DNA from: Riptortus pedestris
Lineage: Eukaryota; Arthropoda; Insecta; Hemiptera; Alydidae
Length of the DNA stretch: 64,000 nt
Assembly (NCBI GenBank): GCA_019009955.1
Contig: CM032230.1
Span: 123,494,501 to 123,558,500 of the forward strand
Direction: 5' to 3'
In this document: piece after piece, positions 9,643-20,020 of the stretch
Layout: each line of letters begins with the position of its first letter
Numbering within the stretch: position 1 is the first letter of the stretch
Translations under genes and position numbers: made by a program
The notes under the pieces: model-generated
What the model was told of the DNA's origin: nothing
The model's database searches: none
What the model saw: only the letters and a program-made list of their open reading frames with translations

Positions 9643-9848
9643 TATTAATTAATGTCCACTCTATGCTACTATGGGTAATTAGGAAAGATTATCTTCAAGT
9701 TACCGCCCTTTTCTAGCTAGGGTCGACTAAGGATTTTATTTAATAAGTTCTTCAAGAAATAAAGTTTTATTGCTTAGGTGAGAATCGTACTAACGACTCT
9801 AAGTTTGCCACTTGAGGTATGACACCTTAACTAAACTAACGTGGCTAT
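9643..9848 (-). mobile_element. tRNA-derived SINE copy
   Basis: Minus-strand SINE. The right end gives a tRNA-like head (TTAGTTTAGTTAAGGTG A-box region, B-box AGTACGATTCTCACC). The left part is the shared tail (GGGTGG-like stem block 'ttaccgcccttttctagctaggg' and 'aatgtccact'). The head differs from that at 8844, so either two tRNA-like heads share the tail or this is a diverged subfamily. Confidence 0.65.
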
Positions 9849-9904
9849 ATATATATAAATTTACTAAATCCAGCGCGGGCGTTCTGAATGAGGTAAGTGA
9901 AAGG

Positions 9905-10126
9905 AAAATCTTATCAAGACCATGGAAAAAAGTAGATTGAAATTTCTTGGGTATAAACTAAGGAACAACAATATCTCTCACAAATATATTTGAAGCTATG
10001 GTCCTTGGGCATTGGGGAAGAGGGAGGCCTAGAAAATCGTTTTTTGAAGACATCAAAGGTCTTATGGGTTTCGGTAGCTTTTCTAACATGAAAACAGCAG
10101 ATTCCAAAAGAGCCTTTAAATCGTGA
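9905..10126 (+). pseudogene. LINE reverse-transcriptase C-terminal fragment
   Basis: The frame ending at the TGA 10124-10126 reads ...IFEAMVLGHWGRGRPRKS then FFEDIKGLMG. This is the G-R-G-R-P-R-x-S-x-x-(E/D)-D-I tail typical of non-LTR retrotransposon ORF2 proteins. Upstream, about 9925-9975, another frame gives RLKFLGYKLRNNN, matching the preceding R-L-x-(F/W)-L-G-H motif. One frameshift therefore separates the two parts. The catalytic FADD core is absent. Confidence 0.65.
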
Positions 10127-10264
10127 TGATATAAATTAACTTAATCATTTTCAGAGTTGAAACATGATCGTTAAGAAATATAGTGTATCCACACTTTTTT
10201 GTTCATCTACGTTTTTCGGCATGGTCATTCTTTCAAAATTCGTATAAATCCCAATTTGCGAAAA

Positions 10265-10592
10265 GAAGTACGCCACTCAGGTGATGCTCAAGCAGATTTC
10301 CCATTGATGGCGTGATCTTGATTTTTATTCTCAACACCTATGTAAACAGGGATTGAAATTTAGTCTGGATACGGGAGGTTCATTGGTACTGTTGCTTGAA
10401 GAGAAAATCATAATGGAATAAGTGGGGTTAACTGAAAACTCAAAAAAAATCTAATAACTCGTTTAGTATACAGCCATATAGAACGATAATTGTAGAATAT
10501 TACATTTCCCAAATGATTGTTTATATAACATTTTTCGATCACAGTCATAGTAACTGAGAAAATTTGAATTTTTGACTATCATCCCCCTCAGG

Positions 10593-10660
<68 letters not shown>
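10265..10660 (-). mobile_element. degenerate HINE copy with TA core
   Basis: 'caagcagatttccca', then 'ggggttaactgaaaactc', 'taataactcgtttagtatac' and 'tttttcgatcacagtcatagtaactgag' are decayed counterparts of HINE blocks, followed by (TA)n at 10598-10658. The AGCAGATTTCCC end beyond the TA run is missing. Confidence 0.5.
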
Positions 10661-10662
<2 letters not shown>

Positions 10663-11240
10663 CCTATATATATTAATTTTAGGTTGAGCCGGCTGAGGCA
10701 CATAATTTATAATTTTATGAACACTCCCACATCGGTTCATAAAACTTCATCATATTTTCATAAATATATTCCTCTGTGCCTTAATTGCTCCTTGTCAAGG
10801 GGTTCTCAGTGGCAAACTATTACATAAAACGTTTTTATACGACTGTTCATTTCAATATTTTGGCCCATCGGACGCATATTTCCTTCTATTGGTGGATGAC
10901 ACTTCAGACATTTGAAATTGAGGTTAAGCCATATGAGTGTGTTAAACTTAAAATTATACACGTAGGGAAGACTGTTAGAGAAGAACTTATAGTAAAGAAA
11001 TAATAGATTTCTTTCGCCGAAAATGATGCAAAAACGTTGTTGCATCACAACGACTATCTCCTACATTTTCTCCAGCCCTTTTATGCAGAATTTGTCCATG
11101 GGTTCAACGCAAAGGTTGGCAAATGAGAGGGTTCCCAGTAATTTTCGATGCAGCAGAAGATTCGTGTAATTGCACCGGGTTAAGTATGTTAATTCTAGCT
11201 ATGGAAACTCGTTTTGTTCTGACTCTTCCTTTGAATATCA
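10661..11240. other. unassigned region
   Basis: Open frames overlap at 10785-11003 (+, 72 codons) and 10806-11048 (-, 80 codons), neither recognisable. Its right border is a hammerhead-like relic near 11241. Confidence 0.35.
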
Positions 11241-11280
11241 CACTGATGATGTGGTTTCAGTTTTGAAACCTGTTGCCGGG
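11241..11280 (+). ncRNA. weak hammerhead-like relic
   Basis: CTGATGATG followed by a hairpin GGTTTCA/TGAAACC that ends in GAAAC, then CTGTT. The order core-hairpin-GAAAC resembles the better candidates, but stem III is mismatched and stem I is only two pairs. Confidence 0.25.
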
Positions 11281-12132
11281 AGAAAGTGACCGACGGACAC
11301 AAGGGTCGCAGACGGTAATGACCGTTCCCGCGCTTTTTCTAGCAGCCATTGAACTTATGAATGTTGTATCATTGCTTGTTGAGCAACGCGGGATAGAGTT
11401 GTTATTGAGTTGTAACAATAATATTTTGATTGTCGCATAGCCGGTAGGATATCTCAATGCGTTTATTATTAATAATAAAACTAAAAATTGGGTTAACATT
11501 TGGCCGTAACAGAAGGAATGAATAAAGAAACTATTCTAAATTATTTTTCATTCCTGTGATTCTCTCTCTCAAAAATAATTTTTTTTTTTTTTTTAAAAAA
11601 ACCTTTTCAACAAATTTATACTTATTTGTAAATTTCTTAACTGGCTTTGGGATAAGTGTTTCAATCTATAGGGGAAAATAATTTTGTTTTAACAAGAAAT
11701 TGAGCCAAGCTTAACATCACATCACACATCAGACAACACGAACGTTTTTACATATACTTTATGACTGTTCAACATTTAATCAAATTAGATCAAATTTAAT
11801 AATGAAGATAATTTTAAAAGAGGATAATTGACCAGAACCACCTCACATTATATTTAACAAATGTAATAAAGAACTTATAAAGTTTAACAAGAGTATAGAT
11901 ATGGATGTAGCAAAAATACATCAGATTGAAAATTTGATTTTGTGGAATGGGAATTATAATTCGAAATATTTACCTTACATAGACTCGCAAATTAAACATC
12001 GGTTGAGTTTAACTTGAATTGATTTGTTGTTTTTTTTGTTCTTATTTTGTTTATTTATTTATTGATTTATTTTTCATTTCATTTATTAATTTTATTTGTA
12101 ATTATCTTACTACTTATTTTAATATTTTATTT

Positions 12133-12168
<36 letters not shown>

Positions 12169-12318
12169 CATTTGAGTAGATAGTAGATTAACGTTTGTAT
12201 ATTATAAAATAAAAATGTATTTAAACATAACCAAACATGTAATATGCCATGTGGCAATGGAACATTTACTGAAATGAATGACTCCTCGTAGGGTTACTAT
12301 GAGAAGAAAAAACACAAG
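11281..12318. other. unassigned AT-rich region
   Basis: Contains a diverged relative of the 9460-9600 repeat at 11600-11720 and a short TA run at about 12138-12166. The minus frame at 11257-11499 (80 codons) has no known motif. Confidence 0.35.
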
Positions 12319-12801
12319 TCCGTCACGCAGGGGCTGCGTTAACTAAGCAGATTTCCCAAGTGCGTCACGTTTTTGTATTTATCTCAAAAATTAAAAGTTC
12401 AATGACAACAATATTTGGTATTTAAGCTTCAAATAAAATGCTTCATAACATAATAGAATATTATTAATATGAGATGAGTAGGAGTGGGGGTTTACTGAAG
12501 ACCAAAAACTAAAATATGCAAATATCTCAGTTAATAATCAAGATAGTGAAAAAATGTACATAACAACATTTATAGAACATTCAATTTGCAATAAGAGTGG
12601 TTCTATATTATTTTTCGATCCGGCACATAATAACGGAGATATTAAGAATTTTCGAAATTCTCCCCCTCTAAACCCCCCCCCCTCCCCCTGGTCCTATTTC
12701 AACCGTTAACGAACGTGATCTGTCTTTTTGTATAAAACTATAATATATCAAGGAAACAGGTCTCAATAACACGAAGTCTTCCCACCAATTTATTTATTCA
12801 C

Positions 12802-12841
12802 GCACAAGGCCTTTCGGCACTAACGTGCCATCATCAGGTGC
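12802..12841 (-). ncRNA. hammerhead ribozyme candidate, left arm
   Basis: Mirror copy of 12944-12983 in the left palindrome arm, with the same core and stems. Having two copies in one transcript could let them pair through their self-complementary stem III loops, or could simply fold the whole palindrome and hide both. Confidence 0.55.
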
Positions 12842-12943
12842 TTCTGCTGTATAATTGACGTTAACGCCACGGCTTTGGGGCCACTACTCCCCGTGTAGTA
12901 GTGGCCCCAAAGCCGTGGCGTTAACGTCAATTATACAGCAGAA

Positions 12944-12983
12944 GCACCTGATGATGGCACGTTAGTGCCGAAAGGCCTTGTGC
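12944..12983 (+). ncRNA. hammerhead ribozyme candidate, right arm (best example)
   Basis: All parts present in 40 nt: stem I GCAC (12944-12947) with GTGC (12980-12983), core CTGATGA (12948-12954), stem II GGCAC/GTGCC with a GTTA loop, GAAA (12970-12973), self-complementary AGGCCT as stem III, and T at the cleavage position (CUU triplet). This is the minimal type I layout known from Penelope-like elements, thought to cleave as dimers because stem III has no loop. Confidence 0.65.
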
Positions 12984-13132
12984 GTGAATAAATAAATTGG
13001 TGGGAAGACTTCGTGTTATTGAGACCTGTTTCCCAGATCTGCACTCCCACATCCAGCAACATACAAATTATGATTATATATCAATTTTATTATAGATAAA
13101 ACAAAAATAGCAACAGATAGAGAGCTAACAGA

Positions 13133-13188
<56 letters not shown>

Positions 13189-13189
<1 letters not shown>

Positions 13190-14131
13190 TAGTTCAGATA
13201 CCCGGCTTCGCTCGGGAATTCATTTGAGGCTGGATGGTGATGGTATATTTTTTGCAAGGCTTTACTTTGCACAATATTTTGACATTTACCCGTTCCAGTG
13301 TTTAGGGTTAACACCCGTTGTTAGCATTTGTTAATAATAAAATTATTTTTTTATCTAAGACTTCACTGTCCTGCATATTGTCATATTTCCCGTATCCTGT
13401 GCATTATGCATAGATTTGAATTATTAAGGAGAAAATATTGACATACATTTGAATTAATTTTTTCAGGTGAAGTACCTGGTAGTTCATATTGAAAAGAAGT
13501 GTTGAGCAAATTTCTCTAAAGACCAAAATAAACAACTTTTTTTACGTGCATATTTGCCAAAACCATAATAGGAAATTATTATTATTAATTTCAGGCCTCC
13601 CTTATAACCCCCACTCCTGCCCGTCCCTAGAAATGTTAGTATGGGTATTATAAGGAAGGCGTTAGTGCTAATAAACATACTGAGTGTTTTATTTAGTTCG
13701 GTTGTCTTTTGTGCCAAATAAAACTGTTGTCTCCCGCTATAATGTTTAGCGTATAACGCCTTTATACTTCGGTATACGATGATAGTGTATATTAAAAAAA
13801 AAGTTCCTCTAAATAACAAAATAAACAACTTTTGTTATGTGGATATTTGCCGAAAATGCAATAGGAAACGAAATATCACTATTATTAATTTCAGGCATTC
13901 CTTATAACCCCCACTCTTGCCCGTCTTAGAGAATATTAATATAGCCTAAAGTCTAAGTTGGGCTAGTAGTAATATGCATACCAAGTTTCATAAAATTCGG
14001 TTCAAAAAGGTAACAAACAAACAAACAAACAGACACGAAAGAAACAAAATGCAGTTATGGTGTCTATGACATGTGAAACGAAAAGTTATCGTGAAGTTTC
14101 GCGAAAATAATCAATTACAGACAGAGGTTAC
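13189..14131 (-). mobile_element. non-autonomous Helitron, copy 1
   Basis: On the minus strand the 3' end has a GC-rich hairpin (CCCGAGCGAAGCCGGG) about 8 nt before terminal CTAG followed by T, the Helitron 3' signature. The 5' end is near 14131 (GTAACCTCTGTCTGT). It sits in the TA core of a HINE, where AT targets abound. The interior has two units about 300 bp apart ('ccttataacccccactcctgcccgtc' near 13600 and 13900). Non-coding. Sisters at 21665-22830 and 59857-60841. Confidence 0.75.
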
Positions 14132-14284
14132 AATTTTATATATATATATATATACAGTTTTGAACAGACCTCATTTTCGTCATCTCCTGGGTAGGATCGA
14201 TGGAAATTTGAAAAAAAAATTTCGAAAATCGCGTCATGAGTACAACCTCAATAGCTGATTTCCCTTAAGGGAAATCTGCTAAAA

Positions 14285-14356
14285 AAAGAAAACTTAATAT
14301 CACATAATTGATAGGACCAACTGACGTATTTCATCATATATTCTTTAAAAAAATCG
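14285..14356 (-). repeat. piece of the dispersed repeat seen at 9560-9640
   Basis: 'cttaatatcacataattgataggaccaactgacgtattt' closely matches 9576-9613 and, as there, directly precedes a minus-strand SINE. The two loci share a longer composite element or a segmental copy. Confidence 0.45.
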
Positions 14357-14545
14357 TGGCTATTAATTAAAGTCCACTTTATGCTATCATAGCTAATTGG
14401 GGCGGATTATCTAAAGGTTGCCGCCTTTTTTTAGCTAGGGCGGTTATAAGGATTTTATTTAATAAGTTCGTCACTAAATAAATTCCTATCGCTCTGGTTA
14501 GAATCGAACTAACGACTCTAAGTTTGCCCTGTGAGGTTAGATTTA
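14357..14545 (-). mobile_element. tRNA-derived SINE copy, head truncated
   Basis: Tail blocks on the left, then 'ggttagaatcgaactaacgactctaagtttgcc' holding the B-box GTTCGATTCT on the minus strand. The A-box end is lost. Confidence 0.6.
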
Positions 14546-14559
14546 ATGAAGTAACATTT

Positions 14560-14765
14560 ACAAGTTACAGAATAAATGAATTGAGAAACAATTCTAGAAA
14601 ATTTAACTTTCAACCCATAGTGACGGGTATGTTTAGAATTTTCTACCTCCTCCCACACAGCGGTCCAATTCCTGCCGTAAACGAATGAAATCTTTTTTTT
14701 TTTTTTACACGAAACGCTTATAAATCATGTTTGGTAACGACCAAGCATAATATATACAAATATAC
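14560..14765 (-). mobile_element. degenerate HINE fragment
   Basis: 'tagaattttctacctcctcccacacagcggtccaattcctgccgtaaacgaatgaaatc' and 'tacacgaaacgcttataaatcatgtttggtaacgacc' correspond to the C-rich block and the following conserved block. No ends. Confidence 0.45.
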
Positions 14766-15586
14766 TCAATACTTGATTTTTCAAACAGGAAACCTGCATA
14801 AGAACCGACATATAGCCTGGAAGGGACTCTTCAAATATAATTTCTCGAAAAAAAAGTAATTTAACTGATATATATTATGCATGGAGCAACACTAATAGTA
14901 TTGTGTATGTAATGGGGCACTCAATAAATAATTGACATCGTTGTTAATAAAGAGAGTACACGGACCAACTAGTATAATATAAATTCCATGCTATAAAACC
15001 CATTTGCCATTTGCCCAGGCCAGTACAAATCCACTAGAATACTAAAAGAAACATATGTCACTTATTGATTCGTTCGGAGAGTAACGCAGCATCGGCGATG
15101 TACTCGTGACTTTTTTTTGCCAATTAACATGTTAAGTCCTCATTTAGTCCTACAAATGCGTTTGTTCTGCTATTCAGGCCGTAATTATATGTAACCCACA
15201 TCTGAAAATCTGAAACTATAGAGATGTTGAAAATATAATCCGAACATATATTATGGCAGTAAATGAACTTTCGTGGGCAGAACAAAATGAAATGCCCCAC
15301 ATAACATTTGGCACTCAGATAATTTCCACAATGGCGAACTCGTTACATAAATACATATTAAATAATCTCTGTTCATTCCGCTAAACTCCTTAATGACCAA
15401 AAAACGTGGCTTTCATTGGCTTTAAAACCATATGTTTAATTATAGCAGATTTAATTAGATGGAAGAATTAAAAAAAAAAAACATTTAGCTAGAATATTAT
15501 GGTATAATGCTGAGTGATCGATGTTAAAGGATCCAGTAATTGTGGAAAAGAAGGATGTATCCTTCATCTAGTAAAAGTTTATATTT
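14766..15586. other. unassigned AT-rich region
   Basis: No recognisable frame, repeat end or RNA. Confidence 0.35.
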
Positions 15587-15626
15587 GACAACCGGTTTCA
15601 CCAGATCAGTGAATCATCTTCAGGTA
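15587..15626 (-). ncRNA. partial hammerhead-like motif
   Basis: On the minus strand: CTGAAGA (15617-15623), a weak hairpin, GAAA, self-complementary ACCGGT, then T. Stem II and stem I are poor, so probably inactive. Confidence 0.35.
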
Positions 15627-15798
15627 TTTAGTAAAAGGAAAGAACCGCAGAACTGCACGAATTTTTACAGAAAGGAAACCTATTATATAGATTACTATCA
15701 TAAAAGGACCTTATTACTCCTTTTCTAGTGATATTTATTTAGTTATGGAGCCCCTACATTTTAGTAAATACCTGAAAATGCCATTAATGTGGTGAAAC
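15587..15798. mobile_element. diverged palindromic insert
   Basis: The left arm 15595-15636 (GTTTCACCAGATCAGTG..CAGGTATTTAGTAAAA) and right arm up to 15798 (TTTTAGTAAATACCTGAAAAT..GGTGAAAC) are imperfect complements, with unique sequence between. The layout matches the other hammerhead-bearing palindromes here, but more decayed. Confidence 0.5.
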
Positions 15799-16181
15799 AA
15801 ATAATTTAATACAATAAAACTAAATCTTTCTTTTTGCCGAATGTTATGGTTGTAGGTAATACTAAAGCCCAAAAAATATTTATAAGACTTCCTCAAGCAG
15901 ATTTCCCATGAGCAGATATAACACACAGATGACGTCACAAGTACATTATATTCCCATTTAGTGCATATACATCAAAACTTTAGTGAAATAGCTAATATCT
16001 CAAAGTAAAAATCACATGTGAAGGCGTATGGATTTACGGCATTTTTATTATTTTATTTTATTACAATATTCCGCATCTACTATTCTCATTAGCGGTAGAT
16101 GGACCTTTATTTCTTGGAACAAACAAGTTACAGTTAAAACTGCAAAAATCATTAAATAAATAAAAACTATTTTTCTTCGTC
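15799..16181. other. unassigned region with a possible HINE scrap
   Basis: 'cctcaagcagatttcccat' at 15892-15910 resembles the inverted-repeat part of old HINEs (compare 10285). Nothing else recognised. Confidence 0.3.
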
Positions 16182-16560
16182 TCAAAGGAGTTCTCTTAAG
16201 TTTGGTTTAAGGTTCAAAGCTGTTCTTGGAAGATCGTATTTTTTACAATTAAGGAGAAGATGTGAGACAGTAAGTTGGACAATACAGCGATCGTAGGTTG
16301 GTGGGAATAAGCCTTTCAATAAATACAAATATGTTAACTTTGTGTGACTGATTCGGACACGGCCAAGAACAATCTCCTCTATTCAAATTTGTCTACTTGC
16401 AGTATTCCAATGCTGAGTAATTACTTTGATTTGTCGCAGTTTATTGTCATGTTTTTTTAGACCAGTCTGACTTCACCATTTGAAATATGAGCTTTAGAAT
16501 CTCTCGTTTCTAATCATCTGGGGAGATGAAGGTTACTGTAGTTCCATCTTCTCGAGCACT
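16182..16560 (-). pseudogene. I/Jockey-type LINE ORF2 C-terminal fragment A
   Basis: Minus strand, ending at TGA 16182-16184. The readable frame runs NKLRQIKVITQHWN, an in-frame stop, IEEIVLGRVRISHTKLT, then YDRC, QLTVSHLLLNC and a basic tail. The motif R-x-R-I-(G/S)-H-T-x-L-T followed by C, H and C marks the region after RNase H in I/Jockey-group LINEs. Another frame upstream gives 'FQMVKSDWSKK', so at least one frameshift and one stop are present. Confidence 0.75.
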
Positions 16561-17164
16561 ACGACCTTCCCATTGCCCTCCAAACCAAAATGTGAGGGAT
16601 AATGAAATGGCAGATTTGATATATTGCTTCTCGGCTTATTTGCTAAGATCAAAGTGGTTTACCAAATCTTGAAAACGAAGAAAACTAATTTGTTAATTTT
16701 CAAGTTAATGGGAAAACTGTAGAACAAAAATTGTAGTATATCTATTTAGCACCAAATTTATTATTATAATTGTGGTGGAATTTGATCCCGGGCTGAAGAA
16801 CGGAATAATCCGGTTTCTAGCCTGTGTACAGAAATATTATAAATATTTGAACGAGTCTCACTTTTGGCAGGAATTGGAAGGAATTTTTGAAAAATGAGTT
16901 TATTTGTAAAAACTTAAATAGTGGGCTTCTCCTGAAGGAGATACGCTGAAAGAGAACGGTGTATTCAGAAGCGCATTATGAGCAGAGTAGCATATGCTAT
17001 ATGGTTGCTAGGCAATGAAAACTTATTATTTATTTCTTTATGGACATCACATCAAAAATGAGTTGCCCTTTAAAAAGTCGAAAATTGTACAAAGTTAGAT
17101 AATAATAAATAAGAGATAACAATAACAAACACCATAGCACAATGACAAAAAAAATGTGAAAAAC
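16561..17164. other. unassigned region
   Basis: May include more decayed LINE sequence. The motif AGTAGCATATGCTATATGG at about 16985-17012 recurs at 18633-18665, again upstream of a minus-strand LINE tail. Confidence 0.35.
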
Positions 17165-17610
17165 TCCGTCACGCAGGGGCTGCGTAAACTAAGCAGATTT
17201 CCCTCGTGAAGTTATACAATAGAGAAATCTGCATCCGAGAGCCGAGCCAGTCAAGGAAACGGCCGAACTATCTTTTGGCGGGAAAGTAACACTCGTCCGT
17301 TAGGCGCCCAGATTTAATAAAAATGCAAATATCTTGGTTAATATTCAAGATAGAGAGAAAATGTATATACCAATATTTATAGTAAATTTAAATTGCAATA
17401 AGATTGATTCTGTAACATTTTACGATCCGATGTATAGTGACGGAGATATTTCGAATTTTCGAAAATCCTCCCCTCTAAACCCCCCCTCTTACTTGTCCGA
17501 TTTCAGCCGTTAACGAACTTGATCTTTCTTTTTACATAAAAACGACTAAATATCGAGTTTGGTAACGATTAAACAAAAATTGCGACCGCTAGAGCGGTAA
17601 CAGACAAATG

Positions 17611-17664
<54 letters not shown>

Positions 17665-17666
<2 letters not shown>

Positions 17667-17870
17667 GTGGATTTCGGCTCTCTGCTCCAGCGGTTGGAAT
17701 TTTTGTTCTGCGAATTTTCAATGGAAGTGCGTCCATCTTCGTCAGGCATAAATTTGATTTGAATGGCTACTTCAATTATCATATGTTTTGTCATTTGGAT
17801 GGACGCATTTCCATTGAAAATTTGCAGAACAAAAATTTCAACCGCTTGAGCAGATAGCTGAAATCCTCAC
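17665..17870. mobile_element. palindromic insert with hammerhead arm
   Basis: Two 71-bp arms (17665-17735, 17800-17870), diverged complements, separated by a 64-nt centre. They lie between two TA runs of the HINE. The left arm plus centre holds a hammerhead candidate on the minus strand. The right arm keeps stem II and GAAA but lacks the CTGANGA core. Confidence 0.65.
17709..17748 (-). ncRNA. hammerhead ribozyme candidate
   Basis: Minus strand: stem I TGC/GCA, core CTGACGA (17739-17745), stem II ATGGA/TCCAT with two extra bases at its base, GAAA (17716-17719), self-complementary AATT as stem III, C at the cleavage position. The variable core base is C, which the family allows. Stem III is weaker than at 12944. 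Confidence 0.5.
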
Positions 17871-17907
17871 AATGACGATACTTCCCAGCGATGCAGCCTC
17901 AAAAATA

Positions 17908-17949
<42 letters not shown>

Positions 17950-18063
17950 TTTTGAACGGGCCTCATTTTCGTCATCTACTACATGGAAATTTGAAGAAAA
18001 ATTTCGAAAATTCCGTCATGAGTACAACCTCAATAGCTCATTTCCCTTAAGGGAAATCTGCTA

Positions 18064-18285
18064 ATAGATGAACATTTTATAAGAGAACATAAAAAAAAAA
18101 AAAAAAATTGGTGATGATCATAATTAGTGGATGATCAAAAGGAAATGTATGGCTGAAAATGGTACTTTTGCTAATGATTTTAATTTCCTTTTCCAGGGTA
18201 AACATATACTTGTCTACAAACGCATATAATACAATAAATGCATATAATTTGAAATTTGTTGCTCACTATATACTTAATTTGTATG
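18064..18285. other. unassigned AT-rich spacer
   Basis: A poly-A run at 18090-18107; nothing else. Confidence 0.35.
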
Positions 18286-18620
18286 TTAAATTTTGTTGTA
18301 TATTTGAATTTTGTGTAGGTATGAGAATATTTTGTTAATGTATGTGCTGCCTTCCGTCAAAAGTTCTTGTAAGTCGTAGGGGAGGTCCTGGTGTTGTCGT
18401 TTTCGGCACTTTATCACTATAAGTCTTATCGTCAAGGGAATGTTACAAGTTGAGCAAGTAGGTCTGTCAGGCTTTGTCATTAAGTGTGATTGTGTTAATT
18501 TGGTGTGGCCGATTCTAAGTCTCGAGAGAACTACTTCTTCTCTCCTAGATTTTCTGAAACCTGATGGCCACATGCAAATTGTGTTCTTAATAGTCTGTTG
18601 TCAGTACTTGCGTTAGTCCA
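18286..18620 (-). pseudogene. I/Jockey-type LINE ORF2 C-terminal fragment B
   Basis: Minus frame NTICMWPSGFRKSRREEVV then LSRLRIGHTKLTQSHLM, CSTCNIPLT and IVIKC. This is the same C-terminal motif as fragment A, with RLRIGHTKLT intact and a C-x2-C...C cluster in which the usual H reads as L. About 2 kb from fragment A and on the same strand, but the sequences differ enough to be separate insertions of related families. Confidence 0.8.
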
Positions 18621-19874
18621 GTAATGGAAACTAAAGTAGCATATGCTAAATGGTTGCTAAGTGATGGAACCTCTTGTTACTGTTACCTTTTTAATAAATT
18701 ACTTTTGGGTTATGGCTATACTCAATGAACTTTTAGTTAATAATACTTCAAACAGAATCTGTTGGTGTGGAAATTGTGGTCATTTTTGTTTTTTTGGGAA
18801 AACTCATCAGAATTCTTGAAGACTGTTGTTTACGTTCGAATCATGGTGGTTTAAAAATATTAGAAAGGCATTGCCAATTTGCATTCATGACATTTACTAG
18901 GCTTTCTTAATGGTTTTCTGATAAAAATTCCCTTTTCAAAAATGATGTTCGTACTTACTTTCAAATGAGTTAGGGCTGCTTCTTACCTGAAAAATATGAA
19001 AACAAATGTTAATCATAATGAATCATTTACATTGTGCTCTAATTTTTATTAATTTATTTTATTTTATGAGCTCCGCAACTAGGCGACGTCGCTTAGCATC
19101 ATTTTATTTCAATTCTCTACACTAAAATTTTAAAATAAAGAAAAAAATGTTTTCAAAATTATTAAAACATAGTTTAAAATATAACGAAATAAAATTAAGC
19201 ATTTGAATAAAACAATGCGAAACTAAAAAAATTGGGATAAATCCTTGTATGAGGATGATGGAACTCTAAGGCACAAGTTTAAAAATGTATTATAGACTAT
19301 TGTTCTCATTTTTACTTATAAGTGAATTATTACTAATTTTTACTAATAAGTGAATTATTAAAAAAGAAATATAACTTGTTTGTTATTACGAAATGAGTAT
19401 TTTAGATGGTGCCTCGTAACGCTTCATTCCTGAAGAACAATTGTGTGGTTTTATCATGCTGTAATATGTTACGTAATGTTCATAACATTCTCCCAGACCA
19501 TAGAGTCCAGGCATCCTCTTATGTACGAACCAATGTGGTGCATATGGTTTTTCATTGAAATATTTCTTTTATTAAATCATATTCGTCGTTACCAAATATG
19601 AAACGTTAAATTTTAAAGAACCGTTTGTAGAATGAAGAGATTCCATGAAATGAGTACATTTATCCACAAGCAATTAAATATGAAGTGAGTTCGCTGGAAA
19701 AAAGGAACGCTAATGAGTTGAAAAAGCTAGCTCATTTCACTTTGAATTTCATGTTCATCACTCTGAGAACGCAAACTCGTAATAATACAAAACATGTAAA
19801 TATGAAATCAGTAGGAGTCAATGGTTTGGTTTATGACCGGGAAAGAAAATATACAAATACTTCGCGTTAGAAAA
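18621..19874. other. unassigned AT-rich region
   Basis: Carries the second AGTAGCATATGCTAAATGG motif (18633-18665). The frame at 19685-19870 is unrecognised. No TE ends noticed. Confidence 0.35.
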
Positions 19875-20020
19875 AAACGTCAGTCACGCAGGAGCTGCGT
19901 AAACTAGGCAGATTTTCCATGTCGTGGTACGACTCTTATTGTACTCTTCTCAGAATATATTTCCTATTTTTAAGTAAATATCCATTGAGTAGAAATGGAG
20001 GGTTACTGAAGGCTAAAAAG
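19875..20020 (-). mobile_element. older HINE, left half, interrupted by a younger HINE
   Basis: A decayed hairpin end (gtcagtcacgcaggagctgcgtaaactaggcag), 'gaaatggagggttactgaaggctaaaaa', then the young copy begins. The rest continues at 20885-21304 ('taataactgaattacgagagaatg', 'tccggtcataataaaggag', C-rich block). Confidence 0.7.

Larger units (their letters stand above)
12752..13075 (+). mobile_element. palindromic insert carrying hammerheads, with 9-bp target duplication
   Basis: Two 137-bp arms (12752-12888, 12897-13033), nearly perfect complements, surround an 8-nt loop, followed by a 42-bp unpaired tail. ATATATCAA flanks both sides (12743-12751, 13076-13084), a target duplication from a staggered cut. 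Each arm contains a full hammerhead candidate. A short ribozyme-bearing palindrome with a target duplication fits a truncated, inverted copy of a Penelope-like retroelement terminal repeat. No ORF survives, so class is inferred. Confidence 0.7.
12319..14283 (-). mobile_element. HINE copy expanded by two nested insertions
   Basis: The hairpin end TCCGTCACGCAGGGGCTGCG is at 12319 and the other end GATTTCCCTTAAGGGAAATC-TGCTAAAA at 14283. The palindromic insert lies at 12752-13075. The TA core (13138-13188) is interrupted by a Helitron (13189-14131) and resumes at 14136-14154. Without inserts it would be roughly 0.7 kb. The sequence records the order HINE first, then both insertions. Confidence 0.75.
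17165..18063 (-). mobile_element. HINE copy with palindromic insert in its TA core
   Basis: TCCGTCACGCAGGGGCTGCG at the left, 'cgccaaaagatagttcggcc'-type block, C-rich block, CCGCTAGAGCGG, TA run 17613-17663, inserted palindrome 17665-17870, a second TA run 17911-17946, then the terminal blocks ending TTTCCCTTAAGGGAAATCTG at 18060. Confidence 0.8.

Noticed and set aside
17546..17857. Open frames rich in Tyr-Ile, as at 4477, 25160, 25981, 30080, 32705 and 54495
   Set aside because: They are translations of (TA)n inside HINEs and MITE-bearing tracts, with no start context or protein motif.
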